Counted from the stretch's first letter, positions 7,350-16,323 are shown. The stretch: 22,332 bases of DNA from Campylobacteraceae bacterium UBA1877 (GCA_002352945.1 DDHL01000034.1:15025-37356), one strand, 5' to 3'. Numbers and translations: made by a program. Notes: a model not told the origin generated them from the sequence alone.

Positions 7350-7883
7350 CTAGTTACAGCCAGAAATACAAAAGCGATGCATTTCGATCTTGTCGCCACA
7401 AGCACTAAAACAAGCCTCAAATCCAACTTCACACCTGCTACTTAGCTTACAGCCTAAAATAGTATAACTTGTAATCTTTTCAAGCTCTAAAGGCTTTGGA
7501 GCAATTGGCTTTATTGCTTGTAAAGCCCTTAATAGTTTTTTGTCATTTTCGTCTTTACATGTACAAAGTCTTGAAGATGCCAAGGAGTATGAATCAAATA
7601 CTTTTTGAAGTTGGATTAAACTTTTTTTGTAATCTTTTAATTCTCTTTTATAAAGTTCTAATCCATTATAGTAACTCTCTTTTGCTCTTATCTGAGCCAG
7701 CTTTAAGCAATTATCATACTCCAAACGAAGTCTTTTTTCGCAAGACTCTAAACGCTCTTGACAGCTTTGAATGCACCAATTAGAAGCCGATAAACTATGA
7801 TAGCTCTTTTTGATTACATATTTTGGACCACACCCTGTCATAAAAAATGCAGCTATTATTAGAAGAAGATTTGAGTAACTCAC
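7350..7883 (-). CDS. cysteine-rich lipoprotein of unknown function
   Basis: A secreted lipoprotein: hydrophobic N-terminus SNLLLIIAAFFMTGC with a lipobox whose Cys is the acylation site (residue 18 from the chosen start). The mature part is about 160 residues and contains 12 further cysteines, several in C-x3-C spacing (CIQSC, CFSAC, CISGC) plus CTC and C-x5-C pairs, at both ends around a Lys/Leu/Tyr-rich helical middle with coiled-coil character. Paired cysteines suggest disulfides or metal binding in the periplasm. The start is probably the GTG at 7883, with AAGGA 8 bases upstream; an ATG at 7892 in the same frame sits directly on that site, too close to use. It is 62 bases downstream of clpB on the same strand. 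No family was recognised. Confidence 0.8.
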   Translation of the reverse strand: MSYSNLLLIIAAFFMTGCGPKYVIKKSYHSLSASNWCIQSCQERLESCEKRLRLEYDNCLKLAQIRAKESYYNGLELYKRELKDYKKSLIQLQKVFDSYSLASSRLCTCKDENDKKLLRALQAIKPIAPKPLELEKITSYTILGCKLSSRCEVGFEACFSACGDKIEMHRFCISGCN

Positions 7884-7892
7884 ACTAAACAT

Positions 7893-7925
7893 CCTTGGTC
7901 AAAGTTTTTGACACTCTAACCAAGG
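7893..7925 (-). promoter_or_regulatory. hairpin covering the ribosome site of the lipoprotein gene
   Basis: In the clpB-lipoprotein gap the minus-strand RNA can pair CCTTGG (7925-7920 region) with CCAAGG (7898-7893), enclosing a second stem GTCAAA-AAC-TTTGAC that shares one base. The AAGG of the 3' arm is the likely ribosome-binding site of the lipoprotein gene. There is no U-run after it, so it does not look like a terminator. Confidence 0.45.
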
Positions 7926-7945
7926 ATTGTGAAATTGGCGTGAAA

Positions 7946-10519
7946 TTAAACCTTTGTAATTACAATTTGGTCATCTTTAGCATCAATTTTTATACTATCT
8001 CCTTGACCAATTTTATCTTCTAGTATCATTCCAGCCAACCTATCTTCAACCAATTCATACAAAGCTCTTTTTAATGGCCTTGCTCCATAAACTGGATCAA
8101 AACCAGCTTTTGCAATAAGAGTTTTTGCATCCTCAGTTAAACTTGCATCAATTTCTCGTCTTTGCAGTTTAACTTTAATCTCATCAAACATAATTCCTAC
8201 AATCTCTTTTAACTGCTCTTGTTCAAGCGGGTTAAAGATTACTATATCATCCAAGCGGTTTAAAAACTCGGGTTTAAAATGCAACTTCAATTCAACCATA
8301 GCTGCATTTTTTCGCTGAGATTTTTCAACCTCCATAATTTTTGAGCTAGCAATATTTGAAGTTAGTATGATAATTGTATTTTTAAAATCGACTGTCACTC
8401 CCTTATTGTCAGTCAACCTTCCATCATCTAAAACCTGCAACAAAATATTAAAAACATCAGGATGAGCCTTTTCAATCTCATCAAAGAGTAAAACACTATA
8501 AGGTTTTCTTCGAACCGCTTCTGTAAGCTGTCCGCCCTCATCGTATCCTACATATCCTGGAGGAGCTCCCACAAGACGGCTAACTGCATGTTTTTCCATA
8601 TATTCACTCATATCAAATCGTATGAGCGAGCGTTCATCATCAAAAAGAAACTGTGCTAGCGATTTTGCTGTCTGGGTTTTACCAACACCAGTTGGTCCTA
8701 AAAACAGAAAGCTTCCAATAGGCTTGCTCTCTTCACTTAAGCCTGCTTTATTTCGCTTAATCGCCCGTCCAACTGCATGGATAGCTTCATCTTGTCCTAC
8801 GATGCTTTTAGCCAAATGGCTCTCAATTGCTAAAATTTTCTCTTTTTCGGTTGTAAGCATTTTAGTGACTGGAATTCCAGTCCATTTGCTAACAATAGTT
8901 GCAATCATCTCCTCGTCTACGCTGTTTCGCAGCAAGGTTCCCTCTTCTTGCATCTTTTCCCACTTGGCATTAAGCTCTTTTTCCTTTTCAAAAAGAGCTG
9001 GAATTTTTCCATACTCAATCTCGGCAGCCTTATTAAAATCGCTATTTCGCTTAGCAAGTTCAGCCTCTTTGCGCAGTGAGTCAACCTCGCTTTTTATAGT
9101 TGAGAGTTCATTAAAGACTCTTTGTTCATTTTCAAATTGGCTCTCAAGTCGCTGCTTCGTTTCGTTCATATCAGCTAGCTCTTTTTCGATGCTATTTAAA
9201 CGCTCTTCATTTTTTGCGCTCTTTTCCATCTTAAGCGCCTCTTTTTCTACATGTAAAGCTGAGATTGCACGCTTGACTCGGCTAAGCTCAACTGGCTCAC
9301 TCTCAATTTGCATCTTAAGTTCAGCAGCTGCCTCATCAATTAAATCGATTGCCTTATCTGGCAAAAATCTATCGGTTATATACCTATCAGACAACCTTGC
9401 AGCACTCACAAGAGCACTATCTAAAATACTTACATTATGGTGTGCTTCAAGCCGCTCTTTAATTCCCCTTAAAATCTGCAGCGCCTCATTGATTGTCGGT
9501 TCATTAACAGTAATTGGCTGGAAACGTCGCTGCAAAGCTGCATCTTTTTCAAAATATTTCCTATACTCTTTTAGAGTTGTTGCTCCAACGGTATGAAGCT
9601 CTCCCCTTGCTAAAGCTGGCTTTAGGATATTTGCTGCATCCATACTTCCTTCGCTAGCACCTGCTCCCACAATAGTGTGGATTTCATCAATAAAGAGTAT
9701 GATATTGCCATCATTTTTTACCTCTTCAATGACTGCTTTTAAACGATCTTCAAATTCACCTCTATATTTTGCTCCGGCTATAAGTGCACTCATATCTAGT
9801 GCTACTACACGTCTGTTTTGCAAAGATACTGGCACATCACCGCTGACAATTCGCTGCGCCAATCCTTCAACAATGGCTGTTTTACCAGTTCCTGGCTCGC
9901 CTAGTAATATTGGATTATTTTTAGTTTTGCGAATTAAAATTTGCATCATTCTATGGATCTCTTCATCCCTTCCAATTACAGGATCAAGCTCATGATCACG
10001 CGCCTTTTGGGTTAAATCGATACCATATTTATTTAAAGCCTCTAGGGTTTCATCCCCAGTTTGCTTATCAATTTTACGGCCTGCTCTTAGAGCCTCAATA
10101 GTTTTAGCAAGCTCCATAATATCAACATATCGCTCAAATATATTTTTTAATGGAGGTCTTTTTATATTTGCTAAAATCCAAGTATCCACAGCCAAATAAC
10201 TATCACCTTGTTTGGTCATTAATCCTTGCGCTTCTTGCAAAGATTCAACCAATTCGCGCCCTAGCTTAATATTTTCTTTTGTAACACTGCTACTTTTTGG
10301 TAGTTTATCTACTTCACTTTTTACTTCAAGTTCAATTGCTGCTTTATCAATATCCATCTTTCGAAACACTTGCATAAGCACTGAATCGCTTTGAGTCAAA
10401 AGTGCCCACGCTACATGTAAAGGCGTTGCTTCACTATTTTTTGAGTGTAGGGCCAAGCTAATTGCGCTCTCTAGGGTTTGAGTCATCTGGTGTGTGAGCA
10501 TTTCAAACAATTGCTTCAT
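7946..10519 (-). CDS. clpB: ATP-dependent disaggregase ClpB
   Basis: Hexameric AAA+ chaperone that pulls proteins out of aggregates together with DnaK. At 857 residues it is full length. It has an N-terminal Clp-N repeat domain (about 1-145), a first ATPase with Walker A GEPGTGKT (207-214) and Walker B ILFIDEIH, a coiled-coil middle domain (about 405-525) that marks ClpB rather than ClpA/C, a second ATPase with Walker A GPTGVGKT (608-615) and [10 protein letters not shown], and a terminal small domain with GARPLKRAL. There is no ClpP-binding IGF/L loop in evidence. The start ATG at 10519 has AAGGAG about 7 bases upstream and a consensus promoter behind it. The lipoprotein gene follows on the same strand and may be read from the same promoter. 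Confidence 0.98.
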   Translation of the reverse strand: MKQLFEMLTHQMTQTLESAISLALHSKNSEATPLHVAWALLTQSDSVLMQVFRKMDIDKAAIELEVKSEVDKLPKSSSVTKENIKLGRELVESLQEAQGLMTKQGDSYLAVDTWILANIKRPPLKNIFERYVDIMELAKTIEALRAGRKIDKQTGDETLEALNKYGIDLTQKARDHELDPVIGRDEEIHRMMQILIRKTKNNPILLGEPGTGKTAIVEGLAQRIVSGDVPVSLQNRRVVALDMSALIAGAKYRGEFEDRLKAVIEEVKNDGNIILFIDEIHTIVGAGASEGSMDAANILKPALARGELHTVGATTLKEYRKYFEKDAALQRRFQPITVNEPTINEALQILRGIKERLEAHHNVSILDSALVSAARLSDRYITDRFLPDKAIDLIDEAAAELKMQIESEPVELSRVKRAISALHVEKEALKMEKSAKNEERLNSIEKELADMNETKQRLESQFENEQRVFNELSTIKSEVDSLRKEAELAKRNSDFNKAAEIEYGKIPALFEKEKELNAKWEKMQEEGTLLRNSVDEEMIATIVSKWTGIPVTKMLTTEKEKILAIESHLAKSIVGQDEAIHAVGRAIKRNKAGLSEESKPIGSFLFLGPTGVGKTQTAKSLAQFLFDDERSLIRFDMSEYMEKHAVSRLVGAPPGYVGYDEGGQLTEAVRRKPYSVLLFDEIEKAHPDVFNILLQVLDDGRLTDNKGVTVDFKNTIIILTSNIASSKIMEVEKSQRKNAAMVELKLHFKPEFLNRLDDIVIFNPLEQEQLKEIVGIMFDEIKVKLQRREIDASLTEDAKTLIAKAGFDPVYGARPLKRALYELVEDRLAGMILEDKIGQGDSIKIDAKDDQIVITKV

Positions 10520-10545
10520 TTGATCTCCTTTTTATTTGTTAGGAT

Positions 10546-10575
10546 ATTATACAAACTTTAGTCTATTAATGTCAA
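10546..10575 (-). promoter_or_regulatory. consensus sigma-70 promoter of clpB
   Basis: Reading leftward, TTGACA (10575-10570), an 18-base spacer and TATAAT (10551-10546), both perfect. It gives a short leader of about 20 bases to the clpB start and has the same architecture as the hsp20 promoter. Confidence 0.8.
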
Positions 10576-10580
10576 CTATC

Positions 10581-10598
10581 TTTCAAAAATATTTGAAA
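10581..10598. promoter_or_regulatory. inverted repeat upstream of clpB promoter
   Basis: TTTCAAA-AATA-TTTGAAA, a perfect 7-bp inverted repeat 5 bases upstream of the clpB -35 element. It could be a regulator site, but it is AT-rich and no regulator was recognised. The rest of the 197-bp divergent gap holds one TTTACATGTAAA-type site (10627) and no clear promoter for the rightward gene. Confidence 0.35.
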
Positions 10599-10716
10599 TA
10601 TTAATAAATAAAAATTGTAATGGAGCCTTACATGTAAAAACTTTTTTTCTTAGGTTTAGACTATTTTTAGACAAGTTGCACTAAAATCTAGTATTTATTT
10701 AATAAGGAATTTTAAA

Positions 10717-12036
10717 GTGCAAAAATATACACGTTTGTGGTTAGTTGGTTTCATAGGTGCATTTATAGGATCAACAGTGTTGCTCTCTTCTACTCTCGAT
10801 GCGCAAGTGCCAATAAAAAACGAGACTCGCCTGGAAGCACTTGCTAAGTTTACTAAGGTTTTAAACACTGTTGAAGATTACTATGTTGATGATATCACTT
10901 TTAATGAAATCATCAATAAGTCAATCGATGGATTGCTTACCAATCTTGACGCCCACTCCTCATTTTTAGATGAGAAGAAGTATAAAAATATGAGGGTGCA
11001 AACCGAAGGTGAGTTTGGAGGACTTGGAATCACTGTTGGCATGCGAGATGGTGCGTTAACCGTTATTGCTCCAATTGAGGGAACTCCTGCTGATAAGGTT
11101 GGATTAAAAGCTGGCGATATCATTCTTCGCATTGACAAGCAATCAACGCTTAATATGACTATCGATGAAGCTGTAAGCCTTATGCGCGGAAAACCCGGTA
11201 CAAAAATTGTTTTAACTATAGTTCGCGAGGGCGAAAACAAACCTCTTACTTTCGAAATTGTTCGAGATATTATTAAAATCGACTCTGTTTATACAAAAAC
11301 TATTGAGGATGAAAACCTTTTATACCTTAGAATCACAAGCTTTGATAAAAATGTGGTTGATAAAACAAAAGAGGCGCTTGCTAAATATCGAGATGTAGAT
11401 GGCATTATTATGGATTTAAGAAATAATCCTGGAGGACTTTTAGATCAAGCAATTAACCTTACAGACCTTTTTGTTGATGAGGGAGTAATTGTCTCTCAAA
11501 AAGGCAGAAACGATGATGAAAACCGAGTTTATAAGGCTACAAAATATAACACAATCACCGATGTTCCTGTGGTTGTTTTAGTAAATGGCGGAAGTGCTAG
11601 TGCTAGTGAAATTGTAAGTGGAGCCCTTCAAGATCACAAAAGAGCGGTCATTGTAGGCGAGAAAACCTTTGGAAAAGGAAGCGTTCAAGTGATTCTTCCA
11701 ATTGGTCAAGAGGAAGCTTTGCGGCTTACAATTGCTCGCTACTACCTTCCTAGTGGACGCACTATTCAAGCTGTTGGTATAACTCCTGACATTGAAGTTT
11801 ATCCAGGAAAAGTGCCGGTTCCAGAAGATGATTTTTCAATTAAAGAGAATGATTTAAAATTGCACTTAACAAGCGAACTTGAAAAGCTCTCAGATACAAA
11901 TGCCTCAACGGCTGAAACTGAAGAAGAAAAAGATAAAGAGCAAAAGAGTGTAATTACACAAAAAGAGATTCTTGATGATATTCAGTTAAAAACTGCTATT
12001 GATATAGCAAAAGTACTTAAAATCCAATCCAAATAA
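10717..12036 (+). CDS. S41-family carboxy-terminal processing protease (CtpA/Prc type)
   Basis: Periplasmic Ser/Lys protease that trims or degrades envelope proteins from the C-terminus. At 439 residues it has an N-terminal membrane anchor or signal (about 7-29), a PDZ domain (about 100-180, with [10 protein letters not shown] and [12 protein letters not shown]), and the S41 catalytic core with [20 protein letters not shown] and [11 protein letters not shown]. By family spacing the nucleophile is Ser295 and the general base Lys320. The C-terminal 60 residues contain a Glu/Lys/Thr-rich stretch. The start is a GTG at 10717 with AAGGA 8 bases upstream. It is the first gene of a compact rightward run through fluC, 14 bases ahead of purC. 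Confidence 0.95.
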   Translation: MQKYTRLWLVGFIGAFIGSTVLLSSTLDAQVPIKNETRLEALAKFTKVLNTVEDYYVDDITFNEIINKSIDGLLTNLDAHSSFLDEKKYKNMRVQTEGEFGGLGITVGMRDGALTVIAPIEGTPADKVGLKAGDIILRIDKQSTLNMTIDEAVSLMRGKPGTKIVLTIVREGENKPLTFEIVRDIIKIDSVYTKTIEDENLLYLRITSFDKNVVDKTKEALAKYRDVDGIIMDLRNNPGGLLDQAINLTDLFVDEGVIVSQKGRNDDENRVYKATKYNTITDVPVVVLVNGGSASASEIVSGALQDHKRAVIVGEKTFGKGSVQVILPIGQEEALRLTIARYYLPSGRTIQAVGITPDIEVYPGKVPVPEDDFSIKENDLKLHLTSELEKLSDTNASTAETEEEKDKEQKSVITQKEILDDIQLKTAIDIAKVLKIQSK

Positions 12037-12050
12037 CCCAAGGAGAATAT

Positions 12051-12776
12051 GTGGAAAAGTTAGATTTGTTGTATGAAGGCAAGGCAAAACGCCTTTATGC
12101 AACTGATGATAAAGATTTGCTCATTGCTGAATTTAAAGATGACTTAACTGCTTTTAATGCCCAAAAAAAAGGAAGCGAAAGCGGCAAGGGCGCTTTAAAT
12201 AATAAAATTAGCACCCAACTATTTAAACTTTTAGAGAGCAAAGGCATAGCAACCCATTTAGTAAAAACTCTAGATGAAACGCACCAATTAATTAAAGCTT
12301 GCAAAATCATCCCAATTGAGGTTGTTGTTAGAAACGTAGCCACCGGAACACTAACAAAAAGACTTGGTGTCAAGGAAGGAAAGGTTTTGCCGTTTCCATT
12401 GGTGGAATTTTACTACAAAGACGACTCTTTGGGCGATCCTTTAATAAATGATGAGCACTGCTTGATTTTGGACCTAGTTAAGAGTGAGTCTGATTTGGAA
12501 GTTTTGCGCCATATGGGCCGAGAAATCAATACAATTTTAAAAGCCTTTTTTGCCAAACGAAACCTCACTCTAGTGGACTTTAAAGTAGAGTTTGGAATTG
12601 ACAAAGATGGAAATATTCTTTTAGCAGATGAGATAAGTCCTGATAGTTGCAGATTTTGGGATTCAAATACAAATGAAAAGCTTGATAAAGACCGATTCCG
12701 CCAAGGATTAGGCAATGTTAAAGTTGCTTACGAAGAGGTTTTAAAACGCATTTTATCTGAAGAAGGAAAATTATGA
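12051..12776 (+). CDS. purC: SAICAR synthase (phosphoribosylaminoimidazole-succinocarboxamide synthase)
   Basis: Joins aspartate to CAIR using ATP in the eighth step of purine synthesis. At 241 residues it is the compact bacterial form. Motifs include [14 protein letters not shown] at the start, [20 protein letters not shown], the FGID segment and [12 protein letters not shown]. The start is a GTG with AAGGAG 8 bases upstream; the ATG two bases earlier is out of frame and meets a stop after four codons. The end overlaps purS by four bases (ATGA), implying coupled translation with purS and purQ. Confidence 0.98.
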   Translation: MEKLDLLYEGKAKRLYATDDKDLLIAEFKDDLTAFNAQKKGSESGKGALNNKISTQLFKLLESKGIATHLVKTLDETHQLIKACKIIPIEVVVRNVATGTLTKRLGVKEGKVLPFPLVEFYYKDDSLGDPLINDEHCLILDLVKSESDLEVLRHMGREINTILKAFFAKRNLTLVDFKVEFGIDKDGNILLADEISPDSCRFWDSNTNEKLDKDRFRQGLGNVKVAYEEVLKRILSEEGKL

Positions 12777-13012
12777 AAATAACAGTAAATATTCAACTCA
12801 AACAAGGTGTTCTTGACCCTCAGGGCAAGGCGGTTCATCACGCTCTTAACTCTCTTGGCTTTAATGGCGTTAAAGATGTACGCATTGGTAAGCAAATTAT
12901 TTTAGAAGTAAACCAAGAGGATCCAGAGCTTGCTGCCAAAGAGGTTGAGTCTATGTGCGAAGAGCTGCTAGCTAATACAGTTATTGAAGATTATGAGATA
13001 GTATTGCCATGA
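12773..13012 (+). CDS. purS: FGAM synthase subunit PurS
   Basis: A 79-residue protein that bridges PurL and PurQ in the three-part FGAM synthase and helps ammonia transfer. Typical features are the start [33 protein letters not shown] in the middle and the end [12 protein letters not shown]. It overlaps purC and purQ by four bases each. The large subunit partner is the purL gene at the left edge, about 11 kb away and on the other strand. Confidence 0.97.
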   Translation: MKITVNIQLKQGVLDPQGKAVHHALNSLGFNGVKDVRIGKQIILEVNQEDPELAAKEVESMCEELLANTVIEDYEIVLP

Positions 13013-13680
13013 AAGTTGCAATTATCGTTTTTCCCGGCACTAATTGTGAGATGGATTCCCAATATGCGTATGAAAAATTGGGACAAGAGACCCAGCTAGT
13101 TTGGCATAAGCAAACCTCTCTTCCAGAAGGAGTAGATTTGGTTTTGCTCCCAGGAGGTTTTAGCTACGGAGATTACCTTCGATCGGCTGCAATTGCAAAA
13201 TTTTCACCAATCATGAAAGCGGTAATTAAACATGCAAAATCAGGTGGATACGTTCTTGGAATCTGCAACGGCTTTCAAATGCTTCTTGAAACAAAACTGC
13301 TTCCTGGAGCCATGAAGCGCAATGCAAATGTACACTTTATTTCAAAATACCACCACTTAAAAGTTGAATCAAACAATAATCAATTTTTACGGCACTTAAA
13401 TCCTGGTCAAATTATAAATATCCCCATTGCTCATGGCGAGGGTAACTACTTTATTGATGATGAAGGCTTAAAAAGTTTAAAAGAGCATGACCAAATTCTT
13501 TTAACTTACTGTGACGCTTTGGGCAATCCTTTAAACCCAAATGGATCAGTTGGCAATATTGCTGGAATTTGCAATAAGCAAAAAAATGTCTTTGGGCTTA
13601 TGCCTCATCCCGAGCGGGCAATCGAAGAGATTCTTGGCTCGACAGATGGCTTGGCAATGTTAGAGGGTTTTATAGCATAA
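13009..13680 (+). CDS. purQ: FGAM synthase glutaminase subunit PurQ
   Basis: Class I glutamine amidotransferase that releases ammonia from glutamine for PurL. It has 223 residues. The catalytic triad is visible: nucleophile Cys86 in LGICNGFQML, with His200 and Glu202 in MPHPERA. The N-terminal VFPGTNCEMD and LPGGFSYGDYLR are also typical. It begins inside the purS stop, and its own TAA stop directly abuts the ATG of the next gene. Confidence 0.98.
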   Translation: MKVAIIVFPGTNCEMDSQYAYEKLGQETQLVWHKQTSLPEGVDLVLLPGGFSYGDYLRSAAIAKFSPIMKAVIKHAKSGGYVLGICNGFQMLLETKLLPGAMKRNANVHFISKYHHLKVESNNNQFLRHLNPGQIINIPIAHGEGNYFIDDEGLKSLKEHDQILLTYCDALGNPLNPNGSVGNIAGICNKQKNVFGLMPHPERAIEEILGSTDGLAMLEGFIA

Positions 13681-14742
13681 ATGCGCTACTTAGCACTACT
13701 ATGGCTTACTCTTTTGCCGCTTATTGGCTTTGATGGTTATGAGCAGTCAATTTTTCCCTCTTACCAGCAAAAGCCAGAACAAATTTATGAAAATCAAATT
13801 TTTCAAATCACTCTAAAAGCGTTGATTGCTCGAGAAGATTTTGATGAGATTCGAACCGATTTTCATCCCTCAAATACAACGCAAATTCTCAATCCTGATG
13901 CAAAGTGGGAAAAGATTGATAACGCCCAGTATCAAGTAAGCTATTATGTAAAATCTATCGCACCTACTGCCTTGCTTCCTCAAGCAACCATCTCATTAGT
14001 ACAAAATGAAATCATCATTGAATCAGAACTATTAAACGAGAGTCCAATTGATGTCATAGCATTAAACCATGGTCCAAAATCCTCAGGAGTTATTGCAAAA
14101 TCTTTACATGTAAAGCGATTTAAAACAAGCAGGTTTGATGACTCAAATCTCATTATGGTGCTTGATATTGAAGGCATTGAGGCAAATTTTGAAGATTTTA
14201 AACTCTCGGGGTTTTCAAAACAGGGTTTAGATTCTCTTGAAGGAGAGCTCCCAAAACAAGATGCATTCTATTTTGTTGTTTTTGATGACCACTTGACAAA
14301 GATCGAATTTAGCTACTTCAATTTGGAAAAGAACCGTTTTGAAACTATAACTCTTCCTGTTGAGCTTGATGAAGATGATTTGAGCACCCAAATTGGACTC
14401 AATCCAAAAGAGAGCCCTTTTGAACTGTATAAAAATATTGTAATTGGTGTCTCAATCATAATTTTAATTCTCTTTTTTGCAATCCGAAGAAAGGTTTTAT
14501 ATCTCATCTTAGGCCTTATTTTAGGGGCGTACTATCTTTATACAATTTCTCCTTTTAATACAATTACCATAGCAAAAGAGAGCAGATTGCGGATTGTGCC
14601 AACTGAAAAATCAACTATCTTTTACACAACAGACAGAGTGCTTCAAGTGGAACGTTTAGGCTCAAGAGGAAATTATATAAAAGTGCTCTTGCCAACTGGC
14701 GAAATTGGCTGGATAAAGGAGGAGAATGTTATCTCGAATTAG
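13681..14742 (+). CDS. membrane-anchored periplasmic protein with C-terminal SH3-like domain, function unknown
   Basis: A 353-residue protein with a signal peptide (MRYLALLWLTLLPLIG), a periplasmic part of about 230 residues made mostly of predicted beta strands, two adjacent membrane segments (about 252-289) and a terminal domain of about 60 residues. That domain reads like a bacterial SH3 fold (SRLRIVPTEKS, VERLGSRGNYIKVLL, GEIGWIKEENV), which often binds peptidoglycan. The N-terminal part is loosely reminiscent of BatD-like proteins, but I cannot confirm that. It starts on the base after the purQ stop and overlaps the acyltransferase gene by 17 bases, so it belongs to the operon. No specific function is claimed. 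An exact TTTACATGTAAA copy lies inside, read as Leu-His-Val-Lys. Confidence 0.85.
   Translation: MRYLALLWLTLLPLIGFDGYEQSIFPSYQQKPEQIYENQIFQITLKALIAREDFDEIRTDFHPSNTTQILNPDAKWEKIDNAQYQVSYYVKSIAPTALLPQATISLVQNEIIIESELLNESPIDVIALNHGPKSSGVIAKSLHVKRFKTSRFDDSNLIMVLDIEGIEANFEDFKLSGFSKQGLDSLEGELPKQDAFYFVVFDDHLTKIEFSYFNLEKNRFETITLPVELDEDDLSTQIGLNPKESPFELYKNIVIGVSIIILILFFAIRRKVLYLILGLILGAYYLYTISPFNTITIAKESRLRIVPTEKSTIFYTTDRVLQVERLGSRGNYIKVLLPTGEIGWIKEENVISN
14103..14114. repeat. TTTACATGTAAA palindrome inside the SH3-protein gene
   Basis: Exact copy, extended to 14 bp by flanking C and G. The codons read Leu-His-Val-Lys, as in clpB where a related site is read in the same frame on the other strand. Confidence 0.8.
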
Positions 14743-15421
14743 GATTATTTGGGCATTAATTGAACTTGGAGTAACAATAGCCCTTACAATTGTATTTATG
14801 TATATTTTTCGCTCAAAACATCGCACCGTAAGGCGCATTTGGGCTAAAATGCAGCCCTATTTGCTAGGATATAAAATTGTCCAAAAAGGCAAACTATCCA
14901 AAAAGGCAAATTTGCTACTACTAAACCACCAAAGTATGCTTGATATTATTGTTATTGAAGATCTTCACCCAGGTGATCCATGCTGGGTTGCAAAAAATGA
15001 GATTACAAAAATACCTTTTTATAGACACATCATGTATCCCCCACAGATGATAGCAATCGACAGAAGCGATAGGCGCTCAATGGTAAAGCTTGTAAAAAGT
15101 GCCAAAAAAAGAGTTGAAAATGGACGCACTATTGCCATATTTCCAGAAGGCACCCGCTCTGATGGCAAAAGGTTGTTAAAATTTCAAAGCGGTGCAAAAA
15201 TTTTAGCTGAAAAACTTGAACTCATAGTCCAGCCCGCAGTTATTGTTGGCTCGCGAGAAATTTTAGACTCTAAAAACTTTTTAGCAAAATGGGGTGAAGT
15301 GCGAATTGTTTTTCTTGATCCGGTTGACCCAAAAGAGAATCCAAACTGGTATGAAGATGTGAAGTTAAAGATGAAAGAGACATTGGAAAATGAGCTGGCA
15401 AACCCTCCTCGCAATTGGTAG
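14726..15421 (+). CDS. plsC: 1-acyl-sn-glycerol-3-phosphate acyltransferase
   Basis: Inner-membrane enzyme that adds the second acyl chain to lysophosphatidate in phospholipid synthesis. At 231 residues it has an N-terminal membrane helix (about 7-28) and the acyltransferase motifs in order: NHQSMLD (H68 and D73, the H-x4-D pair), a conserved IPFYRHIM region, FPEGTRSDG (139-147) and a late VQPAVIVGSRE segment. The start at 14726 has GGAGG just upstream and lies inside the previous gene. The end overlaps fluC by 32 bases. Assignment to the PlsC family is firm; substrate preference cannot be read from the sequence. Confidence 0.93.
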   Translation: MLSRIRIIWALIELGVTIALTIVFMYIFRSKHRTVRRIWAKMQPYLLGYKIVQKGKLSKKANLLLLNHQSMLDIIVIEDLHPGDPCWVAKNEITKIPFYRHIMYPPQMIAIDRSDRRSMVKLVKSAKKRVENGRTIAIFPEGTRSDGKRLLKFQSGAKILAEKLELIVQPAVIVGSREILDSKNFLAKWGEVRIVFLDPVDPKENPNWYEDVKLKMKETLENELANPPRNW

Positions 15422-15776
15422 CGGCGGCTTTTTTGGGGCAATTTGTCGAGCCTACTTCAACGGACTAGTCAATGAAAATTTTCCCCACGCCCTGCCTCTT
15501 GGCACACTTGGTGTTAATATCATTGGAAGCTTTTTGCTTGGGCTGATTTTAGCGAGTTTCGCCCATTTTCAAGGAATCTCTCCTGAAGTTAAATCCTTAA
15601 TATCTACAGGATTTCTAGGCGCTTTTACAACATACTCAACCTTTGCAACTGAAACTTTTTTGCTTTTTCAAGGTGGCTCATGGAGTTTAGGATTTGCCAA
15701 TGCCACTTTGAATGTAGTAGGTACGATTATCGCAGCTGGAAGTGGTTATAAATTGATAAATTTCTTTTTAGGATAG
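15390..15776 (+). CDS. crcB: fluoride channel FluC (CrcB)
   Basis: Dual-topology membrane channel that exports fluoride. At 128 residues with four hydrophobic segments it shows the signature residues: GGFFGAICRAYF near the start, GTLGVNIIGSFLLG, and GFLGAFTTYSTFATET, which carries the channel phenylalanine and the hydroxyl track of the pore. It is a single gene, as expected for a homodimer. Its start lies 32 bases inside plsC. Its end overlaps the convergent arsC-like gene by 9 bases, and no terminator hairpin is visible. No fluoride riboswitch precedes it, so expression should follow the operon. Confidence 0.95.
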   Translation: MSWQTLLAIGSGGFFGAICRAYFNGLVNENFPHALPLGTLGVNIIGSFLLGLILASFAHFQGISPEVKSLISTGFLGAFTTYSTFATETFLLFQGGSWSLGFANATLNVVGTIIAAGSGYKLINFFLG

Positions 15777-16172
15777 CTCGCTTCGTATAAGGGGGATCAA
15801 TTTTGCCTTCACTTTTTCAAACAGCTCTTCGCAAGCAGCCTTATCATCTTCAATAACTGGAAAACCCATATGGATTGTTGAAACTGAGTGAGGAAAGACG
15901 GGACAGTGCTCTTTAGAGTGATCGCACAAGGTTACAACAAGATCATAAGCCTTATCCATCACCTCATCTAACATTTTTGGCTTTAGCTTTTTTGTATCTA
16001 TTCCTTCTTTTTCTAAAATATCTAAAGCGTACTCATTTATGGTTCCATTATTGCTCATGCCAGCACCAATAATATTAATTGGTTCTCTTGTGGCAATATA
16101 TTTGTTGCAAAGTGCTTCCGCAACTATGGCGCGGCATGGATTTCCTGCACTTAGCAGCAAGACATTTTTCAT
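15768..16172 (-). CDS. ArsC-like low-molecular-weight phosphatase-fold protein lacking the P-loop nucleophile
   Basis: A 134-residue protein of the thioredoxin-coupled arsenate reductase / LMW phosphatase family. The fold signals are clear: an N-terminal strand plus P-loop, then YDLVVTLCDHSKEHCPVFP. In true ArsC the loop is C-T-G-N-S-C-R-S; here it is S-A-G-N-P-C-R-A, with Ser8 at the place of the catalytic Cys (codon AGT). Cys13, Arg14, and the redox pair Cys83/Cys90 remain. The usual Asp-Pro general acid is not evident after HMGF. Family knowledge says the first Cys is essential, so arsenate reduction by the known mechanism is unlikely. It could be a binding or regulatory protein or a redox protein of another kind. 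AGGAG precedes the start about 6 bases upstream. No arsenic gene lies nearby. Confidence 0.85.
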   Translation of the reverse strand: MKNVLLLSAGNPCRAIVAEALCNKYIATREPINIIGAGMSNNGTINEYALDILEKEGIDTKKLKPKMLDEVMDKAYDLVVTLCDHSKEHCPVFPHSVSTIHMGFPVIEDDKAACEELFEKVKAKLIPLIRSELS

Positions 16173-16256
16173 ATAAAATCTCCTAAATTTTTTTGAAAGT
16201 ATAGCAATGTTGTATTAATGGAAGATAAAAACAACATATAATAAATTGTTATATTT

Positions 16257-16285
16257 TTAACCATTTTCAAAAAATGTGTTAAAAT
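16257..16285 (+). promoter_or_regulatory. possible promoter of htpG
   Basis: TTAACC, a 17-base spacer and TAAAAT, 38 bases upstream of the htpG start. It is weaker than the two consensus promoters of hsp20 and clpB. The same divergent gap holds a spaced inverted repeat ATGTTGT/ACAACAT (16207-16237) of unknown meaning. Confidence 0.4.
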
Positions 16286-16323
16286 TATAGGTTTCAAATC
16301 TAAACAATCCATAAAGGAGTACT

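Noticed and set aside
8622..9596. Long open frame of 324 codons on the plus strand
   Set aside because: It is antisense to clpB, Ser-rich and without family features; an artefact of the codon use of clpB.
15768..16172. Plain annotation as arsenate reductase ArsC
   Set aside because: The catalytic P-loop Cys is Ser and no arsenic genes are nearby, so only the fold family is supported.
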